From CAWCLK01 sp963796225 (GTDB lineage Bacteria > Actinomycetota > Nitriliruptoria > Nitriliruptorales > Nitriliruptoraceae): a stretch of 22,636 nt of DNA. The stretch's first letter is position 1; the number at the start of each line of letters is the position of its first letter. The position numbers and the translations under genes are program-made. Shown in pieces: positions 13,673 to 22,636 of the stretch. Where the stretch lies: assembly GCA_963796225.1 (NCBI GenBank), contig CAWCLK010000034.1:1-22636 (forward strand), written 5' to 3'. The notes below the pieces were generated by a model. The model saw nothing but the letters and a program-made list of their open reading frames with translations. It ran no database searches and was not told the DNA's origin.

Positions 13673-14358
13673 GGGTCGAACCGGTAGCCGACGCCCCACT
13701 GGGTGGTCAGCCATCGTGGGTGCTCGGGGTCGCGTTCGATCTTGGCCCGCAGACGCCGGACGTGGACGGTGACCGTGGAGGGGTCCTGCCACTCGGGGGA
13801 GCTGTCCCAGACGGCCCGCAGCAGGTCCTCGCGGCTGAACACCTGGTTGGGGTGGCTGGCCAGGTGGTGGAGCAGGTCGAACTCGCGCCGGGTGAGGTCC
13901 ACGGCGCGGTCGTCGACGGTGACGGTGCGGGACACCGGGTCGACGTGCAGGCCGTCGTGGGTGACGGCCACGCCCGACGGAGCGCTGCGACGCAGCACGG
14001 ACCGCACCCGGGCGACCAGCTCCTTCGGGGAGAACGGCTTGACCACGTAGTCGTCGGCCCCGAGCTCGAGCCCGCGGACCCGGTCCTGCTCGTCGCCGCG
14101 CGCGGTCAGCAGGATCACCGGCACCTCCGAGCCCTTCCGGAAGCCGCGCAGCACCTCGATGCCGTTGCGGCCGGGCAGCATCACGTCGAGGACCACCAGG
14201 TCGGGCGGGTCGGAGCGCAGGTGGCGCAGGGCCGCGGTGCCGTCGGCGAAGTCGGTCACCTCGTACCCGGCGTCCTCGAGGTAGCGGCGGCACACGTCGC
14301 GCACCATGGACTCGTCGTCGACGACGACGACGCGACCCGCGGGCACGGCCGGTTCCAT
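13669..14358 (-). CDS. OmpR/PhoB-family response regulator
   Basis: A 229-residue DNA-binding regulator. The receiver domain has the acidic pair Asp14/Asp15, phospho-acceptor Asp58 (VVLDVMLPG), Thr85 (LLTARGD) and Lys107 (VVKPFSP). The C-terminal winged helix (about 128-227) has LTRREFDLLHHLASHPNQVFSR in outline, the recognition helix DPSTVTVHVRRLRAKIE and GVGYRFDP at the end. It is the first gene of the regulator-kinase-small membrane protein operon. Only 63 nt separate it from malQ upstream on the same strand, but a leaderless-type -10 in that gap suggests separate expression. Target genes are unknown. Confidence 0.93.
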   Translation of the reverse strand: MEPAVPAGRVVVVDDESMVRDVCRRYLEDAGYEVTDFADGTAALRHLRSDPPDLVVLDVMLPGRNGIEVLRGFRKGSEVPVILLTARGDEQDRVRGLELGADDYVVKPFSPKELVARVRSVLRRSAPSGVAVTHDGLHVDPVSRTVTVDDRAVDLTRREFDLLHHLASHPNQVFSREDLLRAVWDSSPEWQDPSTVTVHVRRLRAKIERDPEHPRWLTTQWGVGYRFDP

Positions 14359-14365
14359 GCGCGCC

Positions 14366-14371
14366 AGCGTA
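14366..14371 (-). promoter_or_regulatory. Candidate -10 box for leaderless transcription of the response regulator
   Basis: TACGCT on the minus strand ends 7 nt before the ATG at 14358, with no ribosome binding site in between. A weak 6-bp hairpin (CCGGGC/GCCCGG, 14391-14409) between malQ and this box could end part of the upstream operon's transcription. Confidence 0.45.
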
Positions 14372-14421
14372 CGGCGGCCAGGCCGGCGCCCCGGGCTGGG
14401 GACGCCCGGTTCATCGGCTGT

Positions 14422-16252
14422 TCACGACCCGAGCGCGTCCAGGATGGCACGGGCGCGTGCGTCCTCGGCGAGCTCCTCGAGGGGCCGGGGGAGCGGGTGG
14501 GCCCAGTTGGCACGCGTGGGGGGCTGCGTTCCCGGCACGTTGGGCCGGGTGGTCACGCCCAGCAGGTCCTCGAGCTGGCCGAGGACGATCGCCGACGGTG
14601 CCGACGCGAGCCAGCGGTGGGCGGCGACCAGGACGTCGTCCAGCGGGGCGTACCCGTCGCCGGCGATGGCCGCCAGCTTCCAACGCAGGCGCTGGAAGAA
14701 GCCGGCATCCGGGTCCTGTCCGATCCGCTCGAGCTCGGCCTCGTCCTCGCCGGTCCACACGCCGGCCACGGTGGGGAGGTCGTGGGTCGACAGCGACGCG
14801 AGGGCGTCGGGAGCCCACGTCGACGGTGGCTCGTCCTCGAACCACCCGACGTGGTAGCGCAGCATGCGGCGCTCGTGCAGCTCGCGGCGCACGCCCGCCC
14901 CGACCGTGCCGAGGTCCTCGCCGACGATGACGGCGCCGGCGCGGTGGGACTCGAGCGCCAGCACGTCGAAGAGGTCGCCGGTCGGCTGGGCCACGTAGGC
15001 CCCCTCGGCCGGCGTGCCGCCGGGCGGGATCCAGAACAGGCGGAACAGGCCGAGGGCGTGGTCGATGCGCAGCGCCCCGGCGTGGCGGAGCGACGCGCGG
15101 ATCGTCCGGGCCAGCGGCTCGTACCCCGCGGCCCGGAGCTTCCACGGCACGTAGGCGGGCAGCTGCCAGTCCTGCCCGTGCGGACCCAGGGCGTCCGGCG
15201 GGGCGCCCACGGTCACACCGTCCGCCAGCAGGTCCTGGTCGATCCACGCGTCGAACCCGTGCGGCGACGCCCCGACCGGCAGGTCCCGCAGCAGGTGCAG
15301 GGGCGCGGCCGCCTCGGCCAGCTGCCGGTCCGCGCACCACTGCAGCCACTGGTGGAACCGCACGCGCCGCGGGATCCTCGCGCGCCATCCGGTCCATGCC
15401 GCCCCCGTCGGGGTGGCGCAGGTCGGCGGGCCACGCACGCCAGTCGGCGCCGTGCCGCTCGACGGCGACCGACCACCGGGCGAAGTCGGTCACGCCCGGC
15501 TCGGCCGAGGTGAGCCAGGCATCCAGCGCCGGGTCGTCGCCCGCGGCGTCGAAGGCAGCCTCGAGGGCGGCCAGCTTGGCGGCGGCGACGTGGTCGTGGT
15601 CGATGCGGCCGTCGGGAGGCGGCAGCACCCGCCCGACCGTGTCCCCGCCGGGCACCTCGGCGACGCGCAGCGACAGCCAGTCGAGCATGCGGCGGGACGA
15701 GGGCAGGTAGGGGCTGGCGTCGCGCGGGGTGGTCGCCACGGCGGCGCCGGTGGGGTTGACCATCAGCGCGTCCGCCCCGAACCCGGCCAGCGTGTGGGCG
15801 AGCAGGCGCAGGTCGGCGAAGTCGCCGATGCCCTCCGAGCCGTGGGACCAGGCCGCGTACAGCTGGACCGCGACACCCCACCAGCGCAGGTCGTCGGGCA
15901 GGTGGCACGTACCCGGCGACACGATCAGGCGGGTCGGCGTGTCGCGCCCCGCCACCCGCAGCTCGTGGTAGCCGAGGGGGAGGTCGCCCGGGACGGTGTG
16001 GCCGACCTCGCGCCGGGTGCCGTCCTCGAGGACCAGCGTGGCGGGGGCGTCGAGCTCGTGACCGGTGTCCGGGTGCAGGACCAGCACGGCGTCGTCGGTC
16101 GGTGGCGGCCCGTCGGCCCGCGGGTCCCCACCCATGGCCTCGACGAGGGCGTCGTGGGTGGCGGGGGGCGTCTCGCGCCACTGCCCGTCGGCGTCCTCGA
16201 ATCCGGGGATGATCCCCCAGGCGTCGGGCGGGGCGGCCTGTCCCTCGCTCAT
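14422..16252 (-). CDS. malQ: 4-alpha-glucanotransferase (amylomaltase), one frameshift
   Basis: Transfers alpha-1,4-glucan segments between maltooligosaccharides, releasing glucose and longer chains; cytoplasmic. After removal of one extra C near 15374 it is 609 residues, within the range of bacterial MalQ with an N-terminal extension of about 110 residues. GH77 features: the WWGVAVQLYA-type start of the barrel, SEGIGDFADL (about 139-148), MVNPTGA, the nucleophile Asp in RIDHALGL (codon at 15061-15063), acid/base Glu in VIVGEDLG and Asp in STHDLPT. In the broken region one frame gives DRMAREDP and the next RRVRFHQWLQWCAD; together they restore the family sequence. Its ATG overlaps the treY stop (ATGA). 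In the operon it would re-lengthen short maltooligosaccharides that TreY cannot use. Confidence 0.93.
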
Positions 16253-18716
16253 GCGGCGTCCTCGTCGTCGCGGACCAGCAGGGCGACGGGGAAGGCGCCG
16301 AGCAGGTCGGCGACCGGGTGCTCGCCCCCGTCGTGGGTGGTGCCCGTCAGCCGGTCGGTCCACCGACCGGCGGGCAGGGTGAGCGTCGTGCCGGCCCAGT
16401 CGAACCGTCCCACCGGTCCCAGTGCCACGGTCAGCCGTGGCACCACGGCGACGACGTCGGCGCCACGTCGGTGCGCGACGACGTGCTCGGCACGGTCGCC
16501 GGTGGCCTCCATCGCCTCGACGTCCTCCGCGGTGAGGTCGCGTTCGCGGCGCAGCCGCAGGGCCTGGTGCAGGACCCACAGCTTGGCGATCCCGTCGTCG
16601 TCCGGGTCGGTCAGCGTGCGCGTCAGCTCCGCCGGGTCGACGCCGGCCTCCAGACGGTCGAGCAGCTCGCGGCGTCGTGCGAAGTCCACGGGGCGGCGGT
16701 TGTCCGGGTCCACCAGCGACAGGTCCCACAGCTCGCACCCCTGGTAGGTGTCGGGAACGCCGGGGCTGGTGCACCGCAGCAGGACCTGGGCGAGGCTGTT
16801 GACGCGCCCCGCGGGGCGCACGACCTCCAGCAGTCGCTCCAGCCGCTCGACCACGGGCGGGTGCTCGACCAGACTCCGCGCCCACGCCTCGAGGTCGGCC
16901 TCGTAGGCCTCGTCGGGGTCGAGCCACGAGGTGTCCTGCTTGGCCTCCCGCACGGCCTTGCGCAGGTAGGCGACCAGGCGGTCGCCGTCGATGGGCCACG
17001 CCCCGACGACCGTCTGCCACGCCAGGTACGCGGCGGCCGGGCTGGGTCCGTGCTCGCCCCGCAGCGGGGCACTGGCGTCCTGCAGGTCGGCCAGCGCGTC
17101 GGCCCAGGCGTCGGTCACCTCGGACAGGACCGCCAGCCGGGCGCGGACGTCCTCGCTGCGCTTGGTGTCGTGCGTGGAGGTGGTCAGCATGGCCCGCGGC
17201 CAGGTCGCCTGGCGCCGGGCGTTCGCGTCGTGCAGGGCGGCGGGTGGTTCGCCGATGCAGTCGGGGTCGCCGCCGACCTCGTTGAGCGCCACGAACCGCA
17301 CGTCGCGGTAGAAGGCGGTGTCCTCGACGCCCTTGGCCATGACCGGCCCGGAGACCTGCTGGAACCGTGCCGCCAGCTCGTCGCTGGATCGGCCGCGGCG
17401 GTCCAGCACGAGGCTGGCCTCGAGCAGGTCCAGCAGCGCGTGGTCGCTGGCCTCGAGCACGTCCCGGGCACGGGCGGCGGCCCGTCGCACGGTGGCGCGG
17501 TCCTCGTCGGTGACCTCGTCACGCTCGGGGACCACGTAGGTCCGGTAGCGGTCCATGCCCACGAGCACCTCGCGCAGCACCCGGCAGGCGGACTCCTCGG
17601 TCGCCTGCACGTCGGTGTCCGCCGCGGCCGCGACCAGCAGCCGGGCCAACGCCCGGTGCTCGGCGACCAGCACGGTGTCGACGACCTCGCCCTTTGCCTG
17701 CCGGACCAGCTCGTCGTGCGGGGTGGCCTGGTGCGCGACGGAGGCGGCCAGCCGGGTCAGGGGCTCCTCGGCCCGGGGGTCGACCATGATGCCGAGCACC
17801 CGCCGGGCGAAGCCGTAGCCCACGTCGCCGTCGACGGGCCAGCCCGCGCGAACGGGTTCGTCGTCCTCGAGGATCTTCTCGATCACCAGCCACGCGTCGG
17901 GAGCGTCCTCGCGGATGCGCAGGAAGGCCCCGCCCGGGTCGCGCATGCCGTCGGGGTGGTCGACCCGCAGGCCGTCCGCGTCGCCGTCGGTGACCATGCG
18001 CAGGCTGCGGCCCAGCACCCAGTCGGCCACCTCCGGGTCCTCGATGCGCACGCCCCCGAGGCTGGTCACGTCGAAGAAGCGGCGGTAGTTGAGCTCGGTC
18101 ACGCCGTCACGCCAGAACCGCAGGTCGTGGTGCTGCCGGCCGAGCAGGGCCCGCAGCGTGTCCCGGTCGGGCGTCCCGTCGGCCGGGTCCACGCCGACCT
18201 CCTCCAGCGAACCCGGGCGGACCGGGAAGCGGTGCTCGTGGTAGGCGAACGCCGGCTGGTCGTCGTGGGTGACGAGCTCGATCTCGTCGAGGACCGCGTC
18301 GAGGTGGTCGCCGAGGACGGGGACGACGACCCGCGCCACGCCGTCCTCGACGTGCCAGTCGATGTCGAAGCGCGTGGCCGCGGGGCTGTCGGGGCCCTGG
18401 CGCAGCACGTCCCACCACGACGGGTTGGCCGCGGTCAGCACCGCGACGTGGTTGGGCACGATGTCGACGACCAGGCCGAGGTCGAGCTCGCGCAGCCGTG
18501 CCACCAGGCGACCGAACCCCTCCTCGCCGCCCCGGTCGTGGTCGACCACCGTCGGGTCGACCACGTCGTAGCCGTGGTCGGACCCGGGCTCGGCCGCCAG
18601 CAGCGGGGACGTGTAGACGTGGGAGACGCCGAGTCGGGCCAGGTAGTCGGCCACCTCCGCCGCGGCGTCCAGATCGAAGTCGGGACGGACCTGGAGCCGG
18701 TAGGTGCTGGCGGGCG

Positions 18717-18720
<4 letters not shown>
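16249..18720 (-). CDS. treY: Malto-oligosyltrehalose synthase
   Basis: Converts the reducing-end alpha-1,4 link of a maltooligosaccharide into an alpha,alpha-1,1 bond. The 823 residues are the usual TreY length. GH13_26 motifs are complete: STYRLQ at the start, TSPLLAAEPGSDHGYDVVD, region I DIVPNH (86-91), region II GLRVDHPDG with nucleophile Asp254, region III VIEKIL with Glu281, and region IV STHDTKRSEDVRAR with Asp518. SGPVMAKGVEDTAFYR and VPDTYQG are further TreY hallmarks. The ATG overlaps the treX stop, and the stop overlaps the malQ start, so all three are translationally coupled. The frame is unbroken. Product goes to TreZ. Confidence 0.96.
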
Positions 18721-20846
<2,126 letters not shown>

Positions 20847-20850
<4 letters not shown>

Positions 20851-22636
20851 GAGGCACGTCCTTGGATGGAGGAGGCGGACAGGGGGTCGACCGGGGCGTT
20901 CGCCAGCACGAGCGTCGCCGGACCGGGGACCTCCGTCCGGTCGATGACGGTCGTGCCGGCGCGGTCGGGGGACGGGCCCCCGAAGCGGGCGGCCGTGGTG
21001 TCGCAGGCGACCACCCACTCGCCGGGGACGTCCACCGTGCGTGCGGTGGTGCCGAGGTTGGTGACCACCACCATGCGTTCGTCGCCGCAGGCGCGTTCGA
21101 GCACCACCAGCTCGTCGTCGGCCCGCGCCTGCGGTTCGCCCGCCCCGGGGTCCGCGATCGGCGGCCAGGCCGCACGCAGGGCCAGGAGGTGTCGATGCAG
21201 CGCCAGCGTGGCCGCGTGCTCGCCATCGTGCTCGTCGCGCAGGTGCCACGACAGCACGGCGGAGCGGAAGGTCGCCTCGTCCTGCGGGTCGGGCACCTCG
21301 CCCTGCCAGGCGAAGTCGGCGAACTCCTCGCGCCGGCCCCGCCGCACCGCCTCGACGAGGTCGGGGTCCCCGTGCGAGGTGAAGTAGGGGAACGGGTTCG
21401 GCTCGGCGTACTCCTCGCCCATGAACAGCATCGGCACGTACGGCAGCGTGAGCAGCAGCGCCGTGGCGGCCTTGCGTGCCTCGAACGGCGCGAGGTGGAC
21501 CAGGCGGTCCCCGGCGGCGCGGTTGCCGACCTGGTCGTGGTTCTGCAGGCAGGCGACGAAGCGGTCGTGCGGCACGTCCGGGGCCGCGGCGCCCACCGTG
21601 CGGCGCCGGTAGGCGGACCACCGCCCCGCGTACAGCAGTCGGTCGCGCAGCATGGCCGGCAGGTCCCCGAGACCGTGGTAGTCGACGTAGTAGGCGGCAT
21701 CCTCGCCGGTCAGGGCGGTGTGCAGCACGTGGTGGGCGTCGTCGAGCCACTGGGCATCGAGGCCGTACCCGCCGACCTCGGGGGCGCGGACCAGCCGGGG
21801 GTCCTGCAGGTCGGATTCGGCGACGATCCAGACGGGGCGGCCGCGGCGCCGACCCTCGCCGTGGACGGCGTCGGCGAGCTCGGCCAGCAGGTGCGTGGCG
21901 GACTGGTCCACGATCCCGTGGACCGCGTCCAGCCGCAGCCCGTCGACGTGGAAGTCGCGGACCCACCGCACGGCGTTCTCGACGACGTACCGGCGCACGG
22001 GGTCGCTGTCGGGACCGTCCACGTTCAGGCCGTCGCCCCACGGGGTGACGTGGTGGTCGGAGAAGTACGGCCCGAAGTCGCCGAGGACGTTGCCCTCGGG
22101 GCCGACGTGGTTGTAGACGACGTCGAGCACGACGGCGATCCCGCGGGCGTGCGCGGCGTCGACCAGGCGTCGCAGGCCGTCCGGGCCGCCGTAGCTGTCC
22201 TGCACGGCGTACGGCAGCACCCCGTCGTAGCCCCAGTTGCGCCCGCCGGGGAACTGGGCGACCGGCAGCAGCTCGACCGCGGTGATGCCGTCGGCGGCCA
22301 GCGCGGCCAGCCGGGGGACGATGGCGTCGAAGGTGCCCTCCGGCGTGAACGTGCCGACGTGCAGCTCGTAGACGACCAGGCGGGACCGGTCCGGCGGGAC
22401 GAAGCCGTCGTCGGTCCACGCGAAGGCGGCCGGGTCGTCGACGGCGGAGGGCCCGTGCACGCCGTCGGGCTGGTGGCGGGACGCCGGGTCGGGCCGGTCG
22501 ACCGACCCGTCGGGGCCGTGCAGGCGGTAGCGGTAGCGCTGGCCCGCCGACGCGCCCTCGGCCAGGCCCACGTGGTAGCCGTCGACGGCGTCGAGGCGCA
22601 GGGGCGGCCGGTCCTCGAGGAGCAGGTCGACGGCGT
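20847..22636 (-). CDS. treZ: Malto-oligosyltrehalose trehalohydrolase, 5' end outside window
   Basis: Cleaves trehalose from the maltooligosyltrehalose made by TreY. The frame is open to the window edge, upstream of the GTG at 22571, so that codon is internal; the visible part lacks roughly the first 30-50 residues of the N-terminal E-set domain (QRYRYRLHGPDG seen). GH13_10 motifs: YELHVGTFTPEGTF, region I DVVYNHVGPEGN, region II GLRLDAVHG, region III IVAESD and region IV LQNHDQVGNRA; also FMGEEYAEPNPF, characteristic of TreZ. It ends with a beta-sandwich domain. It is the first tre gene seen in the operon; whether another gene precedes it cannot be seen. Confidence 0.95.

Noticed and set aside
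14391..14409. Terminator between malQ and the response regulator gene
   Set aside because: Only a 6-bp stem without a T tract; too weak to list as a terminator on its own.

Overview
The window is very GC-rich and densely packed, with GTG starts, short gaps and many 4-nt start/stop overlaps, which points to a high-GC actinobacterium (Actinomycetota). The secreted cell-wall-binding-repeat-2 protein with thrombospondin type-3 repeats, the TreZ/TreX/TreY route and the leaderless-looking promoters would fit a deep-branching lineage such as Nitriliruptoria/Euzebyales, but that placement is inference. Nine frame disruptions break or distort six otherwise well-conserved genes. Almost all are repaired by a single inserted or deleted base, often in a G/C run, so they look more like indel errors in the assembly than real gene decay.

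Left part (1-4446): a two-domain rhodanese sulfurtransferase (5' end outside the window) converges on a MOSC-domain gene. Divergent from MOSC is a rightward cluster: a DsbA/thioredoxin-fold protein without CxxC, a Cas4/RecB-like PD-(D/E)XK nuclease with a four-cysteine Fe-S signature (coupled by a GTGA overlap), and a stand-alone HIRAN-domain protein. A leftward SAM-dependent methyltransferase follows.

Middle (4573-8475): a secreted coiled-coil M23 endopeptidase, lgt and a membrane zinc-finger anti-sigma factor with no sigma gene beside it, closed by a perfect 15-bp terminator hairpin. Next come a short minus-strand ORF with an almost ideal Shine-Dalgarno sequence, an endonuclease VII-type HNH gene, a second strong hairpin and a tRNA-Val(CAC) on the minus strand.

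Centre-right (8476-14358): a structured leader that can hide the ribosome binding site of the TSP3/CWB2 surface protein; the surface protein gene (three frame disruptions); a small membrane protein gene; a divergent lipoprotein metallopeptidase (HELVH); and a leftward response regulator - histidine kinase - small membrane protein operon in which each gene overlaps the next by 4 nt.

Right (14422-22636): a leftward operon treZ-treX-treY-malQ, each junction an ATGA or GTGA overlap. TreX debranches glycogen, TreY isomerises the reducing end of maltooligosaccharides to a trehalosyl unit, TreZ releases trehalose, and MalQ re-lengthens the short maltooligosaccharides left behind. treZ runs off the right edge.
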